This document shows, one piece after another, positions 1 to 6,080 of a DNA stretch of 19,509 bases (positions are counted from its first letter, which is position 1; every line of letters starts with the position of its first letter). The DNA lies in NCBI GenBank assembly GCA_019084435.1, contig JAHRFV010000002.1, forward strand, positions 1 to 19,509, read 5' to 3'. The notes below the pieces were generated by a model, which was given only the letters and a program-made list of their open reading frames with translations, ran no database searches and was not told the DNA's origin. The translations under genes were made by a program, and so were the position numbers. This DNA is from Dethiosulfatibacter sp. (lineage in GTDB: Bacteria; Bacillota_A; Clostridia; Tissierellales; Dethiosulfatibacteraceae).

Positions 1-234
1 AATCCAGAGACAGATATCATGATTCAGATGCTGCCCATTGATTTTTTTATGGGTATAGGTTTGAAAATCGCTATCATTTACATAGTCTATCTGGTATTAT
101 CTTTTTTAATCACAAGCGTGCTGATAAGAAAAAGATAATACCAGATAGACTATGTAAATGATAGCGATTTTCAAACCTATACCCATAAAAAAATCAATGG
201 GCAGCATCTGAATCATGATATCTGTCTCTGGATT
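1..234. repeat. Terminal foldback: 106-bp perfect inverted repeat, 22-nt loop
   Basis: Bases 1-106 are the exact reverse complement of 129-234, with a loop at 107-128. Read on the plus strand in frame 1, bases 1-138 encode NPETDIMIQ, continue through LVLSF and then, across the loop, LITSVLIRKR and a stop at 136-138. This is the same protein tail that the minus-strand gene encodes from 234 down to about 130, but with a natural-looking end. The loop is therefore the native continuation of the gene, and the second copy arises where the strand folds back at the short complementarity AAAAAG/CTTTTT (101-106 with 129-134). This is typical of an assembly, amplification or sequencing foldback at a contig end. 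A true hairpin telomere is possible but less likely. Confidence 0.9.
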
Positions 235-753
235 CAAGAGCCAAAGATCATTTGTAAATAGTAGCTTATGAAAAATAGTGAATGCCCTGTTGAAATCTAA
301 AAATGCAAATAAGCCTATAGACTCTATTACTGCAAAAAATAAAATAGAACCTGCTCTAATGGACTGAAGAATTGATTTCTTATACTTCATCCAGAGATAG
401 GCTACTGATAAAAATGCGATAACACCTGATATATTTCTGATGGTGAATCCGATCATAAAAAGATTCTTCACATCCACCATGTGTTCAATCTCTCGACCTT
501 TAAAAACCTGAATGGTTTCTCCGTTCATTTCCTCATAGATTATGAGATCGTCTCTATTATCTTTGAGGTAATCAAGGGTCTGGTCTGAGACTCTCATTAG
601 TTGATCCATGCTTAGACCTGTAACAGAAGGGGTGTCATTTTCCACAAATTTCTTCTCAAAGTAACCAAGATCAAATACCACCAGTTGAAAAACCATCAGA
701 AGTATGAAAATAGGCAATGAGATTGTTAATAGTATTTTTGTCAAATTTTTCAT
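106..753 (-). CDS. DUF1461 / TIGR01906-type integral membrane protein (3' end chimeric)
   Basis: A 215-residue reading frame with a membrane segment near residues 8-28, a polar extracytoplasmic stretch (about 30-95), and three further hydrophobic segments. The block FHKLLFTNDLWLLNPETD followed by IQMLPIDFF is the hallmark of the TIGR01906/DUF1461 family, whose function is unknown. The start ATG (753-751) overlaps the preceding stop as TAATG, so translation is coupled to the kinase gene upstream. The last seven residues (SYQHACD, encoded below base 130) come from the foldback and are not native. The plus-strand arm shows that the native protein continues LITSVLIRK, ending at about 218 residues. 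The family assignment is from memory of the conserved motif; the chimeric end is seen directly. Confidence 0.8.
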   Translation of the reverse strand: MKNLTKILLTISLPIFILLMVFQLVVFDLGYFEKKFVENDTPSVTGLSMDQLMRVSDQTLDYLKDNRDDLIIYEEMNGETIQVFKGREIEHMVDVKNLFMIGFTIRNISGVIAFLSVAYLWMKYKKSILQSIRAGSILFFAVIESIGLFAFLDFNRAFTIFHKLLFTNDLWLLNPETDIMIQMLPIDFFMGIGLKIAIIYIVYLVLSFSYQHACD

Positions 754-1661
754 TATATTGAAGCCTCCAGATATTTGAGCCCTTTTTCAATGAGAAAAAG
801 ACCCCTATTCAAGTCCTCTTTTCTATAATCGTATTTACTGCAGACGTATAGGCCTCTGTTGATGAAGTAATATGGTCTGTTGTCCGAGAAATTGGCTGGG
901 AACTGTCTGATACTGCTATAGCCTTCAAAGAAGGATTGCATCATCTCGTCATCATCCAGCATATCTGTCTGCAATACAGTGCAAATATCAATGACAGGAT
1001 CGTCTGGTCGTGAATGTTCAAAATCAACCACGCCTGTCACCCTATCTCCTTTGATGAGTATGTTTCTTAGACTAAAATCTCTGTGCACGATTGAGGTCTT
1101 CTCATTTTTGAGTTGGCTTCTCAATTCCGTTATATTATTGATTCCAGCCATGATGGTTTTGTTTTCACTCAGTCCGCATTCTATAAGCCTATCTACAATA
1201 ATCTGATCCTTGAACTGTCGATACTCGATGATATTCGTGAATCCCTTGGATTCTTCCCACCAACCATAGTGATTGTATTCATGAGCATCATGAATTTGAG
1301 CAATAGATATACCCATTTGATTGACAATATTTTTCTTGGCGCGATAATTTACCCTATTCCAATAGATGAACAAGTCCCTGCCTTCTTTTTTGTCCATTAG
1401 TTGAAAGTTCATGTCTCCTATAGTCCCATAATCAAGCGTTTCAGGTATAAAGTCGAGTTCCTTCAATAACAGGTGGGATTTAATCTCATTCTCCCATTTG
1501 TATCTGGATTTGGACAGCTTGAATATGTAATGGGTATTGTCCTTCTCAAATCTGAAAACCTGATTTCTATTAAGCTTGTGATTGCCTACAGGAATAATGG
1601 AATCAATATCTGTCATGCCGTATCGTTTTCTAATAAACTCTATCGCATCTAATTCGTTCAT
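753..1661 (-). CDS. APH/choline-kinase-fold phosphotransferase, substrate unknown
   Basis: A 302-residue cytoplasmic protein with the APH-family kinase layout. The N-lobe nucleotide-binding region is at about residues 20-95. The catalytic motif HRDFSLRN (H193, D195, N200) fits the Brenner pattern HxDxxxxN, and the metal-binding VVDFEHSRPDDPVIDI starts at about 211 (D213). Family members phosphorylate aminoglycosides, choline, homoserine, methylthioribose and other small hydroxyl compounds. Nothing here fixes the substrate, and a resistance role should not be assumed. It starts 5 nt after the stop of the phosphorylase gene with no clear Shine-Dalgarno, so translation probably depends on coupling. 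It overlaps the downstream membrane-protein start by one base. Confidence 0.85.
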   Translation of the reverse strand: MNELDAIEFIRKRYGMTDIDSIIPVGNHKLNRNQVFRFEKDNTHYIFKLSKSRYKWENEIKSHLLLKELDFIPETLDYGTIGDMNFQLMDKKEGRDLFIYWNRVNYRAKKNIVNQMGISIAQIHDAHEYNHYGWWEESKGFTNIIEYRQFKDQIIVDRLIECGLSENKTIMAGINNITELRSQLKNEKTSIVHRDFSLRNILIKGDRVTGVVDFEHSRPDDPVIDICTVLQTDMLDDDEMMQSFFEGYSSIRQFPANFSDNRPYYFINRGLYVCSKYDYRKEDLNRGLFLIEKGLKYLEASI

Positions 1662-1665
1662 GGGA

Positions 1666-2415
1666 TCATATTGTTTCTATCATTTCAAATATCAGTTCTT
1701 TTAGCTTGGCCAGATTTTCATTGAAAACCTTGTACACCTCTTCCATGGTAACCGGTTTGATATCGTCTCTTCCTTCCAGACCGGCATCGTAATCGGTTAC
1801 TAGCGCTATATTGACAACAGGTATCTCCATCTCCACTGCGAGATAGGCCTCAGGATATTGGGTCATATTGACTGTGTCTCCCCCAATCATGCTGAACCAT
1901 TTGCTCTCTGCTTTGGTTGAAAATCTAGGGCCGTTGATGACCACGATGGTTCCTTTCTCATGAACAGGAATACCGAGATGCTTGCATGCATCTATGGCGA
2001 TGCTCCTTAATCTATCATCGTAGGTGTGGGCTGGTGAAACATGTTTGACATCTGGTCCCTCATAATAGGTATCCGCTCTGCCGTTGGTTCTGTCAATGAA
2101 TTGATCGCTTATGACAAAATCGCCTGGTTTGATTTCAGCTTTCAGACTGCCGCAGGAGCAGGGTGATATGATACATGATACGCCTAGTTCCTTCATGGCA
2201 AACATATTGGCCCTGTATGGAATTAGATGCGGTGGTATCGAGTGGTCCTTTCCATGTCTAGGCAAAAAAGCTATTGTTTTTCCCTTGTATTTGGCCAGTG
2301 CAATTTTGTCACTTGTCTTGCCAAATGGCGTTTCAATATCAATCTCTTCGATGTCCGTCAACAAGTTATAAAAACCCGAGCCGCCGAATATGCCAATGTC
2401 TGCTTTTCTGTTCAT
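1666..2415 (-). CDS. mtnP: S-methyl-5'-thioadenosine phosphorylase-like enzyme (MTAP/MTIP family)
   Basis: A 249-residue trimeric-PNP-family enzyme. It splits methylthioadenosine (or the inosine analogue) with phosphate to a free base and methylthioribose-1-phosphate, salvaging the by-product of polyamine synthesis. Visible motifs: the phosphate-binding GGSG (11-14), PRHGKDH (52-58), SCGSL (87-91), NGPRFST (161-167), NMTQYPEA (183-190) and VTDYD (206-210). The acidic pair D208/D210 fits 6-aminopurine recognition better than a 6-oxopurine PNP, so MTA is the likelier substrate, but MTI or broad use cannot be excluded. The start has AGGAGGT five bases upstream and overlaps the kinase stop as ATGA. 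Confidence 0.85.
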   Translation of the reverse strand: MNRKADIGIFGGSGFYNLLTDIEEIDIETPFGKTSDKIALAKYKGKTIAFLPRHGKDHSIPPHLIPYRANMFAMKELGVSCIISPCSCGSLKAEIKPGDFVISDQFIDRTNGRADTYYEGPDVKHVSPAHTYDDRLRSIAIDACKHLGIPVHEKGTIVVINGPRFSTKAESKWFSMIGGDTVNMTQYPEAYLAVEMEIPVVNIALVTDYDAGLEGRDDIKPVTMEEVYKVFNENLAKLKELIFEMIETI

Positions 2416-3890
2416 TCAGTACCTCCTTGTGCTGTTTCTATAGTTTGATTCGTAGAATCTTCTAACAGTTTAATATAGGGAAGCAGTATTGTAAAGACCG
2501 AGCCCTCACCGTAAACGCTTTTTACCTTGATTTTTCCCCTGTGTCCCAGTACGATTATTTTCGCTATAGCCAAGCCAAGTCCATGTCCCCCTGTTTCCTT
2601 TTCTCTAGATGCCTCTGCCCTATAAAATCTGTCAAAAATCTTTTTGAGCTGTTTCTTTTGAATCCCTACACCTGAATCTTTCACATTGATTGCAATATAT
2701 TCTCCATCCAGAGAGCAGTAAATCTCTATTTTGCCGCCATCTGGGGTGAATTTTCTGGCGTTTTCCACAAAAATTCTTACCGCTTGCTTGATTCTGTTCT
2801 TATCTGCAAAGATAAGGGCGCTTTGACATGGCAGGCTGCTGATTTCATGCTTGTCGTCTATGATGTTGGTCTCTTTATAGACTTCTTCTATAATTTCCTT
2901 AACATTGAACTCTTCTTTAGATAGCTTTAATGATTTTTTGTCGTTTCTGGCAATAAATAGAAGTTTTTCAACTAAATCCTGCATGTTATTGGCCTCATTC
3001 TTGATGGCCATGATGGATTCATCCAGTATTGCTTTATCATTTTTACCCCAACGATCGAGCATATCGGTATAACCCTTTAGTACCGCGATAGGGGTCCTCA
3101 ACTCATGTGATGCATCTGATACGAATTGTTGCTGTCTTAGATAGTCCTCCTCGATCCTGTCCATCATGTTGTTGAAGGTCTCTGCAAGCTCTCTCAACTC
3201 ATGCTGTGAAGCTTTGACGTTCAGTCGCGTATTGATGTTGTTGACTGATATGGTTCTTGCAACCTCGGTCATGTCGCCAATGGGTTTTACAAGCTTTCGG
3301 CTAACTCCCGGTCCTACCGCAGCTATGATGATAAGGCCGAGCAATCCTGCCAGGCTCACTAGCATGCCGATAACCATTGCCTCGTTGATAATCTTTCCTG
3401 CATTGAAGTATATGTTGATATAGTATATTTCCTCTTGTTCATATAAGCTAGCTGAGAAGACATATATCTCTTCTCTGAGCATGGTCTCAAGCTTAAAGAA
3501 TGTATTGCTGATGTAGACATCCTCATAGTTTTTTGTATTCAAAATCTGGTTAAATCCGGAATCGTAAATCAACACCCCGCTTAACCTTTCATCAATCAGA
3601 TAGTCTTCTAAAATCTCTTGTTTCTCTATTGTTTTGGTCACAATCAAATTGCTGTATAAATCACCGATTCTTTCTAGCTCCATGGCCTTATAACTCATAT
3701 ATCCCACCACCGTTCCTAGAATGGCAATGGTAATCGCTAGAAGATACAAAGCCATATAGGTGACTGAGATTTTAAAGGATATGGACAACCTTATTTTCTT
3801 TTTCAGGTTACTAAAAAATCTTCCTACCGCAACAACAGGAACTAGTAGCATATTCTTATATTTCTTATCGGTTTTTTTGTTTATTGACAT
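2412..3890 (-). CDS. Sensor histidine kinase (HAMP-containing, paired with OmpR-type regulator)
   Basis: A 492-residue membrane kinase. Segments: TM1 about 41-63; an extracytoplasmic sensor region about 70-168; TM2 about 171-195; HAMP about 197-250; HisKA with SHELRTP, phospho-acceptor H262; HATPase with N-box around N377, G1 box DSGVGI (405-410), F box FDRFYR and G2 box GHGLGL (435-440). It should autophosphorylate in response to an unknown envelope signal and pass phosphate to the regulator encoded 12 nt upstream. The layout resembles ArlS-type kinases, but orthology is not established. The tail overlaps the mtnP start, so a signalling pair is joined to metabolic genes in one operon. Confidence 0.93.
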   Translation of the reverse strand: MSINKKTDKKYKNMLLVPVVAVGRFFSNLKKKIRLSISFKISVTYMALYLLAITIAILGTVVGYMSYKAMELERIGDLYSNLIVTKTIEKQEILEDYLIDERLSGVLIYDSGFNQILNTKNYEDVYISNTFFKLETMLREEIYVFSASLYEQEEIYYINIYFNAGKIINEAMVIGMLVSLAGLLGLIIIAAVGPGVSRKLVKPIGDMTEVARTISVNNINTRLNVKASQHELRELAETFNNMMDRIEEDYLRQQQFVSDASHELRTPIAVLKGYTDMLDRWGKNDKAILDESIMAIKNEANNMQDLVEKLLFIARNDKKSLKLSKEEFNVKEIIEEVYKETNIIDDKHEISSLPCQSALIFADKNRIKQAVRIFVENARKFTPDGGKIEIYCSLDGEYIAINVKDSGVGIQKKQLKKIFDRFYRAEASREKETGGHGLGLAIAKIIVLGHRGKIKVKSVYGEGSVFTILLPYIKLLEDSTNQTIETAQGGTE

Positions 3891-3902
3891 TATCTCACCC
3901 GG

Positions 3903-4604
3903 TTAATGGTCTCTTATGATGTAGCCTACTCCTCTGACTGTCTTAATCAGTTCTATATCATATTTTTGATCGATTTTCCCTCTAATATATCGTATGTAGA
4001 CATCAATTAGATTTGTTTCTCCAAAATAATCATAGCCCCAGACATTTTCAAGGATTTTTTCTCTGGAAAGGACAATGTTTTTGTTGAACATCAAATACTC
4101 AAGCAATTCAAACTCTTTTTTTGTAAGGTCAATGAGCTCTTCGTCGTATTCTACTCGATAGTTGTCCTTGAACAATTTCAGTTTTCCATAGGTCAAAATA
4201 TCTTTGTTATTGTTCTCGATATTGTTGATTTCTTCTCTGTTTTTACGTTTAAGCAGTACTCTGATCCTTGCTAGCAGCTCTTCGATGGCAAAAGGCTTGG
4301 TCATGTAGTCATCTGCTCCTACATCAAGTCCAGTCACCTTATCCGTAACATCATCCTTTGCAGTCAACATGATGATTGGAACATCAGAAGAATGCCTGAT
4401 TCGACGGCAAATCTCTATCCCGCTCAAACCGGGAAGCATCAGATCAAGTACAATTAGATCTGCTGTCTGCGCCATCGCCTTATCCAAACCTTCTCTCCCG
4501 TCGTAGGCTATCTCGACCTCATAGCCTTCATAATTCAATTCCAGTTCAAGGAATCTGGCGATTTTTTTCTCGTCTTCAATAATTAAAATTTTCTTTTTTT
4601 CCAT
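3903..4604 (-). CDS. OmpR/PhoB-family response regulator
   Basis: A 233-residue cytoplasmic transcription factor. The receiver domain (about 3-118) shows the acidic pair E10/D11, phospho-acceptor D54 in LDLMLPG, T81 and K103 in the TKP motif. It is followed by a winged-helix DNA-binding domain (about 130-232) with LTKKEFELLEYL, REKILENVWGYDY, DVYIRYIRGKID and the terminal TVRGVGYIIR. It has an AGGTGG ribosome site and is the first gene of the unit. Its partner kinase follows directly. It probably regulates its own operon, but no direct-repeat operator could be identified with confidence near the promoter. Confidence 0.95.
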   Translation of the reverse strand: MEKKKILIIEDEKKIARFLELELNYEGYEVEIAYDGREGLDKAMAQTADLIVLDLMLPGLSGIEICRRIRHSSDVPIIMLTAKDDVTDKVTGLDVGADDYMTKPFAIEELLARIRVLLKRKNREEINNIENNNKDILTYGKLKLFKDNYRVEYDEELIDLTKKEFELLEYLMFNKNIVLSREKILENVWGYDYFGETNLIDVYIRYIRGKIDQKYDIELIKTVRGVGYIIRDH

Positions 4605-4639
4605 ACAACCACCTGACCATCTATATATTTGTTTTTATT

Positions 4640-4648
4640 ATTATAACA
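4640..4648 (-). promoter_or_regulatory. Extended -10 promoter for the response-regulator operon
   Basis: On the minus strand the sequence TGTTATAAT is present, i.e. TGn followed by a perfect TATAAT (4645-4640), about 36 bases before the regulator ATG. No good -35 box is found 16-18 bases upstream, as is usual for extended -10 promoters. It lies just past the terminator of the preceding DUF4342 gene, which supports an independent start. Confidence 0.65.
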
Positions 4649-4666
4649 TGATTGCTTGTGATAAAT

Positions 4667-4697
4667 AAAAAATTTTGAGCTAAGCTCAAAATTTTTT
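4667..4697 (-). terminator. Intrinsic terminator after the DUF4342 gene
   Basis: A 15-bp inverted repeat (AAAAAATTTTGAGCT and its complement around base 4682) gives a GAGC-based hairpin flanked by A and T runs. It overlaps the stop codon of the minus-strand DUF4342 gene, and on the minus strand the hairpin is followed by a U tract. Confidence 0.85.
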
Positions 4698-5232
4698 ATT
4701 CAATGGTTATCTCGTCTTCTTCGTTGGTGTCATCTTCTAAATCTTCTTCTTCTAAGTCTCTTGCAGCTTTTCTCTCTTCAGTTTCTTCGAAGATCTTGTC
4801 TGTGGTTTCTTTGAACTTTTTGGTCATCTTGTCCACATTTTTGTTGATATCAAACTTCGTTTTCTTCCCTGTAACAATTCTCATTTGGTAGCCTACCAAT
4901 AGCAGAACAACCAATAGGATGATGCTGAATGGCATGGTGAACAGTCCGACTAGCATTACGATCCAAAGTGGAATATTCAAAAATATTTTGTCTTTTCTTT
5001 TCAGAACAAAGTCTGTTGACAAGAAAGTGTTCAGGGCTTTGTTGGCACCTGTGTTTGCTTTTGCTTTTTTGGATTGCTTGTTATTATCCTTATAGCCTTT
5101 TTTTTGTCTTTCTAAAAGGATGATAGATTTTACAACATCTCCTTCAGTTCTTTCCAAAGCATCTTTAGCTTCTTCATAAGTGACATTGACTCTGCTTCTT
5201 AGCTCGTCAATCATTTCAAGTGTGATTTTCAT
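4696..5232 (-). CDS. DUF4342 protein with N-terminal UBA/CUE-like domain
   Basis: 178 residues. The N-terminal 45 residues (MIDELRSRVNVTYEEAKDALERTEGD and on) form a three-helix UBA/TS-N-like domain of the sort found in EF-Ts and NAC. A lysine-rich linker follows, then the conserved block at about residues 75-125 with a long hydrophobic hairpin (IPLWIVMLVGLF then SIILLVVLLLVGY). The C-terminus is charged, with an acidic tail. This matches the DUF4342 family, of unknown function. The topology suggests a membrane-anchored hairpin with both ends in the cytoplasm. The RBS is GAGGAGG. It is a single-gene unit with its own terminator. Confidence 0.8.
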   Translation of the reverse strand: MKITLEMIDELRSRVNVTYEEAKDALERTEGDVVKSIILLERQKKGYKDNNKQSKKAKANTGANKALNTFLSTDFVLKRKDKIFLNIPLWIVMLVGLFTMPFSIILLVVLLLVGYQMRIVTGKKTKFDINKNVDKMTKKFKETTDKIFEETEERKAARDLEEEDLEDDTNEEDEITIE

Positions 5233-5262
5233 TTTTGTTGCCTCCTCATTTGATTTGTCTCA

Positions 5263-5268
5263 ATTATA
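5263..5268 (-). promoter_or_regulatory. Candidate -10 box for the DUF4342 gene
   Basis: TATAAT on the minus strand, 30 bases before the start codon. The -35 region is poor, so this is a tentative call that rests on the perfect hexamer and its position. Confidence 0.45.
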
Positions 5269-5289
5269 TTTTATTGTTATTAGGAGTGG

Positions 5290-5317
5290 CTTAATCTAAA
5301 ATTAGAATCAGATTAAG
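5290..5317. repeat. Inverted repeat between divergent promoters (candidate operator)
   Basis: CTTAATCT at 5290-5297 and its exact complement AGATTAAG at 5310-5317 flank a 12-nt spacer. The repeat lies between the TATAAT of the minus-strand DUF4342 gene and the TGTTATAAT of the plus-strand methyltransferase gene, over the expected -35 regions of both. A shared operator is an inference from position only. Confidence 0.55.
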
Positions 5318-5326
5318 TTTGGAATA

Positions 5327-5335
5327 TGTTATAAT
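5327..5335 (+). promoter_or_regulatory. Extended -10 promoter for the methyltransferase gene
   Basis: TGTTATAAT, a perfect extended -10, about 44 bases upstream of the chosen ATG. No convincing -35 is seen at the expected distance, where half of the inverted repeat sits instead. Confidence 0.6.
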
Positions 5336-5378
5336 AGCACTGTTACCAACTAGACGTTTGATTTACTCTGGAGGCTTT

Positions 5379-6029
5379 ATGAATCCAACCTGTAAAATAT
5401 GTGGTGCTAATACTAGAGAGATTTACCACAAGAATCTAAAGGCAAGTTACTTTCAATGCAATGTCTGCGATTTTATCTCAAAGGATGAAGATGCTATCAT
5501 CTCATTCGAAGATGAGCTGAAAATTTATGATTACCACAATAATTCCATTGAGGATGAAAAATACGTGGCATATTTCAAAGACTTCATTGATCATTCGATA
5601 ATGCCTCATTTTGAGGGTGAGAAATCAGGTCTGGATTTTGGTAGTGGTCCTTCCCCAGTTCTAGCAATGATTATGGAAAGGGATTATGGCTTCGATATGG
5701 ATATCTATGACTTGTTCTATTCACCTGAAAAAACCTATAAGAAAAAACAATACAATCTGATTACCTGCACGGAGGTGATCGAGCATCTAAAAGAACCACT
5801 TTCTTATTTTAGACTGTTTAAGGAACTGCTTGACGACAAGGGCACCCTTGCAATCATGACTTTATTCCATTCCAATAATGATGTTGATTTCCAGGATTGG
5901 GCTTATGTCAGAGACAAGAGCCACATATCCTTCTACACACCTAAAACACTTGAAACCATTGCTGATTTGAATGGACTAAGGCTGATATATCACAATGGAC
6001 ATCGCCATGCTATCTTGTCACATCAGTAA
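5379..6029 (+). CDS. Class I SAM-dependent methyltransferase with N-terminal zinc ribbon
   Basis: 216 residues from the ATG at 5379, chosen because GGAGG lies four bases upstream. A longer frame opening at a TTG at 5319 would run across the promoter and is rejected. Cysteines C5/C8 and C27/C30 form a small zinc ribbon. The Rossmann-type methyltransferase follows, with motif I LDFGSGPSPVLA (about 84-95) and TCTEVIEHL (about 128-136), as in Methyltransf_11/23 proteins. The substrate is unknown. Related zinc-ribbon methyltransferases act on small molecules, sugars or RNA, so none should be assumed. It is a single plus-strand gene converging on thrS. Confidence 0.85.
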   Translation: MNPTCKICGANTREIYHKNLKASYFQCNVCDFISKDEDAIISFEDELKIYDYHNNSIEDEKYVAYFKDFIDHSIMPHFEGEKSGLDFGSGPSPVLAMIMERDYGFDMDIYDLFYSPEKTYKKKQYNLITCTEVIEHLKEPLSYFRLFKELLDDKGTLAIMTLFHSNNDVDFQDWAYVRDKSHISFYTPKTLETIADLNGLRLIYHNGHRHAILSHQ

Positions 6030-6031
6030 GA

Positions 6032-6073
6032 AAAGAAAGTGCTACCCATCCCAAGATGTGTGGCACTTTCTTT
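6032..6073. terminator. Bidirectional intrinsic terminator between methyltransferase and thrS
   Basis: AAAGAAAGTGC (6032-6042) pairs with GCACTTTCTTT (6063-6073) across a 20-nt loop. Pyrimidine/T-rich sequence follows on both strands. It sits between two convergent stop codons. Confidence 0.85.
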
Positions 6074-6080
6074 CATTTTG

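Noticed and set aside
1..234. Real hairpin end of a linear replicon, or a functional long hairpin RNA
   Set aside because: The loop encodes the natural C-terminus of the same gene, so a gene was copied back on itself; a contig-end chimera explains this more simply.
753..1661. Antibiotic-resistance aminoglycoside phosphotransferase
   Set aside because: Only the general APH-fold motifs are visible and the operon context is metabolic and regulatory; no resistance-specific features can be seen.
5319..5378. A 20-residue N-terminal extension of the methyltransferase from a TTG
   Set aside because: It runs through the TGTTATAAT promoter and lacks a ribosome site; the ATG at 5379 has GGAGG in front and starts right at the zinc ribbon.
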